From the NCBI GenBank assembly GCA_001510575.1, contig LNGK01000001.1, positions 124,001-188,000 on the forward strand: a stretch of DNA of 64,000 nt, given 5' to 3'. How positions within the stretch are numbered: position 1 is the first letter of the stretch; every line of letters begins with the position of its first letter. The position numbers and the translations under genes were made by a program. The notes below the pieces were generated by a model that was not told the origin of the DNA, made no database searches, and saw only the letters and a list, made by a program, of their open reading frames with translations. Origin of the DNA: Knoxdaviesia capensis (taxonomy: Eukaryota > Ascomycota > Sordariomycetes > Microascales > Gondwanamycetaceae). This document shows positions 23,334-33,967 of the stretch, one piece after another.

Positions 23334-23868
23334 TGGGCGCGACAGTGAAGATCACGATGTTGCATTGTGGACATAGCACAGTGTTACACCATTCCGAGGA
23401 GATAGAAAGGAAGAACGTTCGTGAGAAGGAGTAAATGCAAGCGAAGAGAAGAAAAAAAAAGAAAAAAAAAAAGATGATTATGCAAGAGTGGAGTTCCAAT
23501 GGTTCACATTTCCCGAATTGGGTGCTGAAGATGTTCAGTCTTGAGTTGAAAGAAGTTTTGTACGTCGGGAGCAAACGCGCTTCACGCTGTTCTAAAGGTT
23601 GATCGCGAAGTCACGTGTATCCTAGAAAGTCACAGCGCGACGGGTATATGCATTAGGGTTTAACCCCGCTAATGGCAACCTCTGTCAAAAATTGATCACG
23701 ATCTGGGCAAGCTTCGCAAGCTTCATCAGAAGTCGCACCGACAACAACGAGATCACCGCGATACTCCGTTTCTCAGCAAATACTAGAGACTTGGAAGTTC
23801 TCTACATTCATAACCTATAGATCAATTCAAGCTTACCTGCTGGGTTTCCCCCCACAAGTCATTCGACA
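23334..23868. other. Divergent promoter region (mms22-like / 56-aa protein)
   Basis: A 535-bp divergent spacer with two candidate sites: GTCACGTG at 23610-23617 and TTAGGGTTTAACCCC beginning at 23653. It also contains an A-rich run (about 23447-23471) near the mms22-like start. Confidence 0.5.
23610..23660. promoter_or_regulatory. GTCACGTG E-box and TTAGGGTT telobox-like pair
   Basis: GTCACGTG (23610-23617) fits the Cbf1-type RTCACRTG consensus. TTAGGGTT (23653-23660) is the telobox-like octamer, here extended to an imperfect palindrome with AACCCC. Both lie about 210-260 bp upstream of the 56-aa gene and 275-330 bp upstream of the mms22-like gene. Binding is inferred from motif alone. Confidence 0.35.
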
Positions 23869-24112
23869 ATGCGCAGTCTGTCGAGCATGATTCCGTTTGT
23901 TTTCGTGGTGGGAGCTGGTGTTGGCATCGGTCGGTATCCTTCTTCCACGTGGTAGCTACCGTTGTGTATGCTCGGCTAACAGTTCATCTTCCATCTCTTC
24001 AGGTGTTTACACTTTCCGTCCAGCAATTCTTGAAGAGCAGAAGCGTCGGGAAAGCCTGGCTCAAGCGAACAACAACAGCACCACAACAAACACATCGCCG
24101 AAGTCATCTTGA
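23869..24112 (+). CDS. 56-residue single-pass membrane protein, unknown function
   Basis: Two exons, 23869-23929 and 24003-24112. The 73-nt intron begins GTCGGT (a weak donor), has a GGCTAAC branch site and ends TTCAG. The joined frame reads MRSLSSMIPFVFVVGAGVGI, then GVYTFRPAILEEQKRRESLA, then an Asn/Thr/Ser-rich tail ending before TGA. Residues 7-22 form one hydrophobic helix with a short positively charged N-terminus. After it comes a charged helix. This layout is common in small inner-mitochondrial-membrane proteins. I do not recognise the family. Support comes from in-phase splicing, a good branch site and the hydrophobic-then-charged pattern. The non-consensus donor and small size keep confidence moderate. 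It lies between the mms22-like gene (divergent) and cox5 (same strand). Confidence 0.6.
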
Positions 24113-24947
24113 GGGAGAGTTGGTGCATCAGGGACCGGACCAGCAAAGCAAACACGGCGTTCTGGTTGGTTTCTCAAGGGCAATTTTGTATTTTTACTTG
24201 TGATATAGACTCGGTTTCGTGCCACCATATACCAGATGTTTGTTATTGGGTTCGATACAAGCATCTCTACGGAGTAACAGACATTCTCACGGCATATGTA
24301 CTCCCTCCGTTTGCATCTCTACGCGTGGTGAAAACCTCCGTTCCGCCACACATGACGATGTCTTCCCATGCATATGCTCGCCGGGCTTTCGGGCAAATTC
24401 GGCTGTCTTGTCAGGCGAGTCGGACCACAACTGGGCTGTTCCAGTGGGTACCGGGGAGCTCTAGCAGGTCTCTTCCAGGGTGTCCAGCGCCTAGCGGGCT
24501 CCTGTTTCAATCAGTGAAATATTGCGAAGGGCGCCGTTTGTCGCATAATTTCTGCAAGGCTCGTATAACCCGAGAGAGCAGGCGACCTTCCACGTGACAT
24601 TTCACGTGCGTTTATTGCTGAGTCATCGTATCTCCACCAATCATTTCCCTTCAATTCATCATACGATTTTGCTCGTTTCTGGGAATCATCGGAGGAAAAA
24701 GCTCTGGGAGGAAAAAAAGCCCTCTGTTCGAAATCTGCGATTTTAACGACGCATTAATCTCTTTTTTTCCTCTCTTTGTTTTTCTCCCTTCTCCGTCCCC
24801 CAGTTTTTGTTTTCCCCTCCCCCGACGAATATATCGAACCTGCGATAAGAAGACCAAGTTCTCGGGTTTCCTCTTTTTTTTCTTCTTTTTTTGTTCTTCC
24901 TCTCCGATCAACCTCCCCGACTTCTTTTCGTCCCCCAACCAGAAAAA
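24113..24947. other. Upstream region of cox5
   Basis: An 835-bp non-coding stretch. The first 480 bp hold nothing I recognise. A promoter-like cluster of sites lies at 24591-24641, and the last 250 bp are a strongly pyrimidine-rich leader with many T and C runs, typical of highly expressed fungal genes. Confidence 0.55.
24591..24641 (+). promoter_or_regulatory. Cluster of CACGTG x2, TGAGTCA and CCAAT upstream of cox5
   Basis: Within 51 bp lie CACGTGAC (24591), CACGTG (24603-24608), TGAGTCA (24619-24625, a Gcn4/CpcA-type site) and CCAAT (24637-24641, a Hap-complex site). They are about 305-360 bp upstream of the start codon. Hap-type CCAAT control of respiratory genes is established in fungi; its use here is inferred. 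Confidence 0.5.
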
Positions 24948-25926
24948 ATGCTTCGCACCCCGACGACCTCGGCGCTCGTGCGCTCCGCTGCGCGTTCCGC
25001 TGCTCCCGTTTCGGTCCGCAGAGCCTCGACACAAGCTCTGTCCAAGCCGACGCTTGCGAATATCGAGAAGAGATGGGAGGTGATGCCGCTCCAGGAGCAG
25101 GCTGACCTGTGGATGGCTCTGCGTGATCGGATGAAGTCCAACTGGGCCGAGCTGACTCTGCAAGAGAAGAAGGCTGGTATGTAGAGACCAACAACTTCAC
25201 GGTCACGGAAGAAAGATATCGCGATCTCTCGGCCTCACTAGCTGTCTCGTCGGGGGCCAATTGGTTGCTCCTTCGGGCACGGCTGTGATGTTGTGTTCAA
25301 GCTTTGTCTGCGGCATTGAATTGGCTGTGGGTCTGGCTGGCTGTCCAATGTCGTGTCAGCTTTTGGCTGTGGTTGGATATGCTGGGTCCATCAATTGGAT
25401 GTCCCAAAAATATCAGGAGATACCATCTCCCATACCTGTCAAAGGACCTTCTCCAGACTCACACGCCTATCAATCGCCAATTGCCCTTCACGGCCCTCCC
25501 CTCTCCCTTCCCCCTTTCGGATCCGTTCGCCTCTAACACATTCCTTCTCTCGTGTTCTTTCCCAATAGCCTACTGGATCGCCTTCGGCCCCCACGGCCCT
25601 CGTGCTCTCGACCCTCCCGGTGAGGGCAGCCGTGTCTTCATCGGCGTTGCCATCGGTGTCGCTGCCAGCTTCGCCATCTTCGCCATCATCCGCGCGTTCG
25701 CCAAGCCCGGCCCGGTTCCCTCGATGAACCAGCAGTACCAGGAGGCCTCGAACGAGTTCTTGAAGGTACGCATTGCCGTTGCCGTCCTCTTAGCTTCCTC
25801 TGCCGTGACTGTACTAACCCGTCGTTCTCTTCTCTCTTTGTATAGGAGAACCGCATCGAGCCCCTCACCGGTATCTCGTCCGAGGGCTACATCGGCAAGG
25901 GTGCCGTCCAGTCTCCCCCCAAATAA
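24948..25926 (+). CDS. cox5: Cytochrome c oxidase subunit IV-type (yeast Cox5 homologue)
   Basis: Three exons: 24948-25176, 25569-25765 and 25846-25926. The 392-nt first intron is long for this window; the second is 80 nt. All junctions are in phase and give 168 residues. A presequence MLRTPTTSALVRSAARSAAP is followed by the matrix domain (NIEKRWEVMPLQEQADLW, then LTLQEKKAAYWIAFGPHGPR). Next is one transmembrane helix (VFIGVAIGVAASFAIFAIIR, about residues 98-117) and an intermembrane-space tail ending in GKGAVQSPPK. In this family the protein is a nuclear-encoded structural subunit of complex IV in the inner mitochondrial membrane and takes part in its allosteric control. The ATG at 24948 is preceded by AAAA, a good fungal context. 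The gene converges with mcx1. Confidence 0.94.
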
Positions 25927-26662
25927 ATCCGGCAACCAAGATTCCACCCCCTCGCCGTATCCCTCATTTGATACCATATAGGCCAATGAGGTTTCTCACT
26001 GCTGCTGCGGCTGCCCGGTGCATAAAAAAACGAGTGTATAGACCTTGTGTCCCGGAAGCTGTTTTCCCAGCGGTTCTTCTCATTTTCTCCTTTTTTGGAA
26101 GGCAATCATCTCTCTCTTCCCCCCCGGGTTGAATAAGTTCTCTACACAGATATATTCTTTTTCTTGTATGAAGGGAAGGGTTTCTTCAACTCGGCTGTGT
26201 AAAGACCAACTTGTGTTGTTTTTGTTCGTTGCTTTTTTCCCATTTTGTCTCTGTAGTGCAAACAAAATCTATTCCTCGGGGATTTCTTTCCTATGTTCTT
26301 CTATAAACTTCCTCCCGCCTTTCCTGCCCTCACCCTCTCTCGTACATAAAATATTTACAGTTACAAAGCTTATCAGATCTCTTATTTATTTATGTGGGTG
26401 TTCCCTGTTTGCGGTTGTGCGACGTAGGTCTCGGGATGGTTCCCGTGTTGTTGGGGGAGCAGCCGTGTGCGTTTGTTTGAAGTTTGTTTTCATCCCGAAG
26501 TAAGATACTGTTCAAGTATTTTGGGGTGGGTACATATCACAGCATTTCACTGGGAAGGAAAAAAACAAATATCAGAGGCCAGATCTTTGAAATACAAGAA
26601 TCAAAGGCGGCGTTGGTATACTAAGGTCCACGAATTCAAAGCTCATCACATCACCCAAATCC
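25927..26662. terminator. Convergent 3' region (cox5 / mcx1)
   Basis: 736 bp between convergent stop codons. The cox5 side is T-rich (26080-26400) with several AATAAA-like and TTTGTA stretches. No conserved frame is seen. Confidence 0.5.
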
Positions 26663-28783
26663 TCACGCCCCGCTCTGCCCCGCCGCGCGGAGGTGCTCGA
26701 ACGAGATGTCCGCGTCCGACGACTCGTCGACCTTATCCTCGTCCTTCATGCGGCGCTCGAGCTCCATGCGGCCGTCCTTGCCCCAGTACAGCGCCTTCTC
26801 GCGGCCGAGCACACACGCCTCGGTGACGAGCACGTACGGCGTGGGCGCGTCGAACATCGGCTCGGCCAGCACGCGCTCCATCTCCATCTTCAGGCCGCGC
26901 GCCCCGGTCTCGGACTTGGCCGCGCGCTCGGCGATCGCGTGCAGCGCCTTGCGCGTGAAGAACAGGCCGCTGGGGTACGTCTCGAACAGCGCCGTGTACT
27001 GCGCCACCAGGCTGCTGCGCGGCTCCGTCAGCACGCGGTACAGGTCGTCGACCGACAGCGGGCTGAGCGCGCAGATGTTGTGCACGCGGCCGATCAGCTC
27101 CGGGATGAAGCCGAAGCTCTGCAGGTCGCCCGGCGTGCTGAGGTCCAGCGGCGTGAAGTCGTGCGCTTGGGGGTCAGCGGCCGCGCCGGTGCTGTTGTCG
27201 TGTGCAACGGCTGCGGCCACCGGCGCCGGCGAGGGTGCGTGGTTGTGGGTGTGGGTGTTGGTGTTGGCGTTCGTGTGCTGGTGGGGTAGGTGGGAGAACA
27301 GCTCGCGGGGGAGCTGGTGGCTGTTCTTGGATCCGGGACGGCCAGCTTTGCGCAGATCCGAGCCGAATCCGAGCGAAGGCTTGGACACGCGGCGCAGGAT
27401 CAGCTTGTCTAGGCCGACGAAGGCGCCGCAGAACACGAAGAGAATGTTCCGCGTGTCCACGGTGAACTGCTCGACTTTGCCCGACGGCAGCGAGCCTTGC
27501 GGGGGACCAGACGAGCCGTTGCCCCCGGGTCCCCCATTCCCGCCGTTTCCGTTGCCGCTGCCCGGGTAGTTCTGCGACCCGGGCGACGAGCTGCGGGATG
27601 AGCGGGTGTCCTTGACGTTGACAGTGACCTTGGTGCCCTCGACCAGCTTGAGCAGTGCCTGCTGGACACCTTCGCCGCCGACGTCGCGGCCGTTGGAGAC
27701 TTCACGGCGGGCGATCTTGTCGAACTCGTCCAGCACCACAATGCCCATCTCGGCAGCCTTGATGTCGTAGTTCGCTTCGATCAGGAGTCGCTCGATACAT
27801 GATTCGACGTCTTGGCCGATGTAGCCGGCTTGGGTGAAGGAGTTGCAGTCGGAGATGGTGAAGGGAACATTGATTCGCTTGCTAAGGGTTCTATAAGAGC
27901 GGGGGTAAGCGTAGGGTTAGTGGCAGTTGACAGAGGGGACGAAACAACAAAGCAAGAAACCCATGGATGCATACTCTAGTATATAGGTCTTGCCAACACC
28001 AGTGGGGCCGATCAGGAGGATGTTGCTCTTATCAATCTGCACAGGCTCGGGGAGCAGGCCCTCTTCGTGGGAATATAGGCTGTCGGAGTGTGGAGCATCG
28101 AGGGCGTTCGAGAAGCCGGAATGGCTGTTGTGGTGGTGGTAGGGTTGCGGATCATCGCTATAGTCGTCGGAGTAGTATCTCTGGAACGAGTCGCCGGAGC
28201 GCGAAGAAGAAGGAGGCGGGGGAGAAGAAGACGGCTCGGGCTGGTGGTAGTCGTGTGAGGAGGAGGCCGGGGCCCGTGCGGAGGCGAATCGGAAATCAGA
28301 CTCTCGCGCCACCGACCGCTGACGATGGACCTTTTCTCGTATATTGCGGTCCTCGTGGTCCTGCATCTGGCGGCGGCGGATGGCCTGGTAGTGGTTGAAG
28401 ATGGTGGAGCAAATGGTCTTCTTGGCGCGGTCCTGGCCGACGACGTAGTCATCCAGCCGCAGCTTCAGGTCGCGCGGGTAGAACGGCGGCACGCCATAGC
28501 TGGACTTGTTGGCGAAGATCGGCCCGCGGCGGGATTCGGCAGCCGGGTCATAGCTGCTGATGAAGCCGGAGCCAAAGTCGCGGGTGCGCCGCGAGCTCCG
28601 CACGACGGCCGACGTTGAGAAGTGGGTGTGGCAGTGGTGGTTGTGCGGGTGGGATTGGCGTGGCCGCGATCGGAGAGCGGGGGGCGGCACACGGCCGGTC
28701 CAGTGGGAGGCCGGGATGCGGGCGGCGGACGCGGCCGTGGGGAGCAGGAACACGGAGGAGGAGGACGGCCGGTGAGCTGCCAT
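26663..28783 (-). CDS. mcx1: Mitochondrial ClpX-type AAA+ unfoldase (Mcx1)
   Basis: Two exons on minus, 28783-27975 and 27890-26663, with an 84-nt intron (GTATGC...TATAG) that joins GKTYILE to TLSKRINVPF. The protein has 678 residues. The N-terminal 50-60 residues are Ser/Arg/His-rich (mitochondrial targeting). The AAA+ core has KLRLDDYVVGQDRAKK, Walker A GPTGVGKT (about 257-264), pore loop GYIG (about 292-295), Walker B IVVLDEFDKIA (about 320-330), and sensor/C-domain segments (FIPELIGRVHNICALSPLS, GARGLKMEMERVL). The Cys4 zinc-binding domain of bacterial ClpX is absent, as in fungal Mcx1. Low-complexity inserts interrupt the core: a Ser-rich insert before Walker A, a Gly/Asn run after DTRSSRSSS, and a His/Asn/Thr-rich stretch. 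In this family it is a matrix unfoldase; many fungi lack ClpP, in which case it remodels heme-biosynthesis enzymes. Confidence 0.93.
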
Positions 28784-30694
28784 CGTAAGGAGCGTGGCCG
28801 AGCTCGCGGGCGTTGTTTAGATGGGATACGGAGGAGACGGCGGGAGGAGCTCTCCCGAATACTTGGCTTGAGGCAGGGATGAACTCTGGATACGATCGAT
28901 AGTGATGGATATTGAGGAGAGGAGAGATGAATGAAAATCACACACAGTCAGACGCAGGTTGCATTATCTCGGGTTGGGAAAAGGTGGGATGGTCTGATGT
29001 GACTTGCCTTGATTGTCTGGCATATGCGGCTTATCATGGGACGGCAAACAGCGGTGTTAGCAGGGCTGGCCATTGGGTGTAAGCCCCGCCTGGGTGATGT
29101 AAATACAGTGCGCGGTATTGGCGGCACTGTTAGACAGTAACATTATTTGCAGGAGGGATACTGCTACGGGTATTACTGTACATACCGTGCGGGTTTGTGA
29201 AGCGTACTGTATTTAGCTCTGGAGCTGTTTGCAGCAGGATTGAAGGGAGACTATACTAGGGTTGGGGTTTGGCATCCTCCCCGCATTTAGGTGTTCTGTG
29301 CCGTGGTCCTCGTCAAGTGGTCCTCGTCAAACTCACTTTGGTCCAGGTGCAGGTGCAGGTGGTATGATGGAGGATGTCTTGAGCTTCAGCTTGGCCAGAA
29401 GCCGAAAATAGCATCAAGCAGCAGTCCTAAATGGACCTTCCCCTATCACTGTCCTCATTGCTATCATATAAAGGAGGCTAAGCTCTTCCAGAAAGCCTCA
29501 TAGCTGCGATATTTCCCGATACGATCGATGACTGGTTTATACTCGATACTACATTACATACAATGCTGTGGCAGAGCAGCGCGGTGGCGAATCTTGATAT
29601 CAACATTACCGCGGGTAGAAGGCAATATAGGGAAGAGAGCAGGAAAATTCTTCGCACACTTCAGGCTGTTCACGAAAGCTGAGCTTCTCTTGGATCTGTA
29701 GCGAATGGCAGACGCCGGCCTGAGTCAGTGCCCAGAGATAGGCCCGTTGGAGGGAGAAATACGAGGTGGCAGAGTTTTCCGGGAGCTTGAAGCATGGGCC
29801 ATGGACAGTATGTACATAACAACAAGATCTTGCGAGATCAGTCAAAATGCGCGTCCCTGTCTCTTGCGATAGACGGAGGCTGAGAGCGTCGTCAAGGCTG
29901 GCCCAACAAAAAAGAAACCGCGCAACCCTGGGAATGCGGCCGGCCGGGCCAATTAAACCTGAACATGCCTCTTGTCTGCGGATTCCGTTGTAGCGCTCGC
30001 TGTTCCTGAAATGCCCCCAGCTTCGGGGCCCAGGACGTGTACGAGAAGTCGAGAAAGTCGACTTTCAGCCTCTGCCAGTGGCGTATCTGCACCCTGAAGG
30101 GTCCAAAAAGAGCCCCGCGACAAGGCAAGGCCGCATGGTTGGGTGGGCTCTGCTTCTTCGTCCTTATCTCTGCTTTACACACCACCTTGGTTCTCGACCG
30201 TTTTCCGTCTGCCCACATATAAAGACCACATATAAACACCCCTGCGCTCATTTCATCGTCATACATGTGAATCTTGCGCTTTCCCTCCATCTCTCCTCAT
30301 CTTGTTCCTTGTGTCTCCTTCCCTCGTCTCTCATCGCCAATTCTCTCCGTTTCTCCTCGTCGTCTCTTGTGTGCCTTTCTCTCTCTCTTCTTCGGACCTT
30401 TTGCCGTGTTTCTCGCTGCTTCCAACTTGTCTTCTGGTGAGCTGCTAGTCCATTGTAGCTTCCCGGAGCTTCTGCATACCAGAGCTGAGCTGAAAGCTTA
30501 ACCCTGCATCACTCACCTCCAGCAAAACTCTGATCATCTCCCCACCAACGTCGCCACGTCCATCTCCGTGAACTCTTCCTGTCTTCTTTACTGTTTTGGA
30601 TATCTTCTCTTCTTTATATCTCATATTCGATCAACTACCTTCCACTTCACAATCTATCACATAACAACCATAACCCCCAGACCATCCAATCGTC
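28784..30694. other. Divergent intergenic region (mcx1 / glycogen branching enzyme)
   Basis: 1.9 kb without a convincing gene. It has a 14-bp tandem repeat at 29303-29330 and a strongly CT-rich leader at 30265-30690 before the branching-enzyme ATG. A minus frame at 29845-29606 (79 codons) and another at 30290-29892 have no recognisable features and are probably chance. Confidence 0.5.
29303..29330. repeat. 14-bp tandem duplication
   Basis: GTGGTCCTCGTCAA occurs twice head to tail (29303-29316 and 29317-29330) in non-coding sequence. No function is apparent. Confidence 0.8.
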
Positions 30695-33400
30695 ATGGGT
30701 GCAAATTCAGGATCCATCGAGATCTCCCCCTCAGTCTACGTCAATGCCGATGACGTGCCGCACGACGGAACTGGTATACATAGAACCCGGACCTTCTGAA
30801 TGGCTTCTGGTTTTTGTCCCAATTACTGACCTTTTGGTGTCTGTCTCTCTCCAGGTGTAACCAAGTTCGACCCCTACCTAACACCGTTTGAAGGCGCCTT
30901 GAAGCGGCGCTTTTCCAAGGCCCAAGAGTGGCTGAAGACAATCGACGATACTGAGGGAGGAATTGACGCCTTTTCCAAGGTATGTAGTGCTGCGCCACTC
31001 TTTGTTTTCCCTCTTCCGGATGGGGATTTGCATGCTAAACAGCAACGGCGTCATCCAGGGCTTCGAGAAATACGGCCTCAATGTCGATGCGCAGAACAAC
31101 ATCACTTACCGGGAATGGGCTCCCAATGCGACCGAAGCTTGCCTGATTGGCGAATTCAGTGAGTACTGCCTCTGACACTGGCTCTCTCAGCCATGCTACC
31201 AAGAATCTGCTCTAATATGTATCTCTAGATGGCTGGGATCGCTCCTCCCACCGCATGACGCGCGATAGTTTTGGCTCGTTCGAGATTGTTCTGCCGGCAA
31301 AGGACGGACAGCCTCAAATCCCCCACAACAGCAAGATCAAGGTAAGCCACTCACCCCACGTGGGGCTTTGCGCTGGCTTCGACTGTATGTGCACCTGACT
31401 AACACCGACTTCTCAGATCTCTCTGCGCACCCCCAGTGGTGAATGGATTGATCGCCTTCCCGCCTGGATAAAATATGTCACCCAGGAACTCGCAGTGTCC
31501 CCCGCCTACGACGCGCGCTTTTGGAACCCCCCGACCGCCGACATCTACTCGTTCAAGCACCAGCGACCGTCCAAGCCGCAGGGTCTGCGCATCTACGAAG
31601 CCCACGTCGGCATTTCCTCGCCCGAGCCGCGCGTGGCCACATACAAGGAGTTCACCCAGAACGTGTTGCCGCGCATCAAGAATCTCGGCTACAACGCCAT
31701 CCAGCTGATGGCCGTCATGGAGCACGCGTACTACGCCAGCTTTGGATACCAGGTCAACAGCTTCTTTGCCGCCAGCAGCCGCTACGGCCCGCCGGAAGAC
31801 CTGAAGGAGCTGGTCGACACGGCCCATAGCTTGGGTATTGTCGTGCTGCTGGATGTGGTCCACAGCCACGCCTCCAAGAACGTCCTCGACGGCCTCAACG
31901 AGTTTGACGGCTCCGACCACCACTACTTCCACGGTGGCAGCCGTGGCCGCCACGATTTGTGGGACAGCCGGCTGTTCAACTATGGACACCACGAGGTGAT
32001 GCGCTTCTTGCTCAGCAATCTGCGCTTCTGGATGGACGAGTACATGTTTGACGGCTTCCGGTTTGACGGCGTCACCAGCATGCTGTACCTGCACCACGGA
32101 ATTGGAACGTAAGTGCTGACTCTTCTGCTTTTACATCGTCGTTTGTGCCTTGCTAACATGGTTTATACCCATATAGCGGCTTCTCGGGTGGCTACCACGA
32201 GTACTTTGGCGGCGATGTCGACGAGGACGCTGTTGTGTACCTCATGATTGCCAACGAGATGCTGCACAAGCTCTATCCCGAGTCCATCACTGTGGCCGAG
32301 GATGTGTCTGGAATGCCGGCCCTGTGCCTGCCTCTTGTTATGGGAGGAGTTGGCTTTGACTACCGGCTGTCCATGGCTATCCCTGACATGTGGATCAAGA
32401 TCCTCAAGGAGCTCAAGGATGACGACTGGAGCATGGGCAACATCTGCTGGATCCTGACCAACCGCCGCCATGGCGAGAAGAGCATTGCCTATTGCGAGAG
32501 CCACGACCAAGCGTATGTTTTTTGGACACCCGACGATGCCCAGTTGTTAATGATTGCCAGCCTTCGACTAACCACCCTTCTTTCCCTACAGACTTGTTGG
32601 TGACAAGACCCTGATGATGCATCTTTGCGATGCCGAGCTCTACACCAATATGAGCGTTCTCAGCCCGCTGACCCCCGTCATCGACCGCGGCATGGCGCTG
32701 CACAAGATGATCCGGCTGATTACCCACGGCCTCGGCGGGGAGGGCTACCTGAACTTCGAGGGCAACGAGTTCGGCCACCCGGAGTGGCTGGACTTCCCGC
32801 GCGAGGGCAACAACAACTCGTTCTGGTACGCGCGGCGCCAGTTCAACCTGGCCGAGGACAGCCTGCTGCGCTACAAGTTCCTCAACGAGTTCGACCGCGC
32901 CATGAACCTGTGCGAGAACAAGTTCCACTGGCTGCACTCGCCGCAGGCGTTTGTGTCGCTGAAGCACGAGGGTGACAAGGTGGTGGTGTTTGAGCGCGCC
33001 GGCCTGGTGTTTATCTTCAACTTCCACCCGACCCAGAGCTTCACCGACTTCCGTGTCGGCGTCGACGTCGCCGGCGTGTACCGGACCGTGCTCAATACCG
33101 ATGCCGAGGAGTTTGGCGGGTTCAAGCGCATTGACGGTGCCACGCAGTTCTTCACGTCGCCGATGGAGTGGAATGGCCGCAAGAACTTTCTGCAGGTGTA
33201 TATTCCGTGCCGGGTAGCAATGGTAAGTTGTTTGTCGTTCGTTTGCCCTCTTCTTCTTTTTTCTTCTTCTTTTTTTCTTTTTTTCTTTTTCGGTTGTTGT
33301 CCTTTGGGGCCACCTTTTTGCTCCCTCGAACGTCACCAACAGCTCGCTAACCTTGTCGATTCTGATAAAACAGGTTCTCGCTCTGGAGTCGAAGATATAA
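30695..33400 (+). CDS. glc3: 1,4-alpha-glucan (glycogen) branching enzyme
   Basis: Eight exons: 30695-30773, 30855-30979, 31059-31158, 31229-31341, 31417-32108, 32177-32512, 32592-33222 and 33374-33400. All junctions are GT-AG and in phase, giving 700 residues. The last exon encodes only VLALESKI, the conserved C-terminal end. Domains: N-terminal CBM48-type module (REWAPNATEACLIGEFNGWD), then the GH13 TIM barrel with YEAHVG, LLDVVHSHASKN, the nucleophile in FDGFRFDGVTSMLY, the general acid in TVAEDVSG and the transition-state Asp in YCESHDQA. A C-terminal beta domain follows. In this family the enzyme cuts alpha-1,4 chains and re-attaches them in alpha-1,6 linkage, making glycogen branches in the cytosol. 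Length is normal. It is upstream of atp2 on the same strand, with separate promoters. Confidence 0.96.
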
Positions 33401-33967
33401 TCCACCCCCAGAAACCCCCCCAGATCGATCTCGGATGTGCTCGGAACTTCAATGGTGTAATAGGCAGTTCTCGACAGTTTCAAGAAAACGACAAAGTCAG
33501 CGGGAGGAAACCAGATAGGCTGTAGTTTTTGAGTGTTTAAAAAAGAAAACAGTTTCTTGACCTGGATTTTCCAAGCTCCAAACTCTCCAATTGAGCAGAA
33601 ACGTGAAGTGAAGCAATTTACGCCTGAAATGCAAGGCGGCAAAAGAAGCGGAGCATCCGCAGTCTTTTTCAGAGATTTCCCGTGAACCGTTGCTCGGGCT
33701 ACTTCCGAATGGCGGCGAAACTCCGGCTAATACTCCTGATCTTTCCCAAACAGGATTAGCGCCAGAGCCATTTCCACCCACGTGACTCCGGCTTGGCGCA
33801 AGGCCAATTGGTTCTCCCAAAAGAATCCGAGAGCCAAAAACTGCCGCAATTTTTCTTTCTCTTCTTCTTCTTTTTTTTTCTCTTTTTTTCCTTCCTTTCT
33901 CTCGCAAACCTCATCCTATCTCCCTTCTCCACATCCATCCAGAAATCGCGCTCTGTCATCTGTCAAG
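33401..33967. other. Intergenic region between branching enzyme and atp2
   Basis: 567 bp holding the terminator of the branching-enzyme gene and the atp2 promoter. The last 120 bp are an extreme pyrimidine tract (33850-33905). A site cluster lies at 33779-33811. Confidence 0.55.
33779..33811 (+). promoter_or_regulatory. CACGTGAC E-box and CCAATTGG upstream of atp2
   Basis: CACGTGAC (33779-33786, reverse of GTCACGTG) and the palindrome CCAATTGG (33804-33811, containing CCAAT on both strands) lie 155-190 bp before the start codon. The pairing of a Cbf1-like site with a Hap-type CCAAT is the same as upstream of cox5. Confidence 0.5.
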
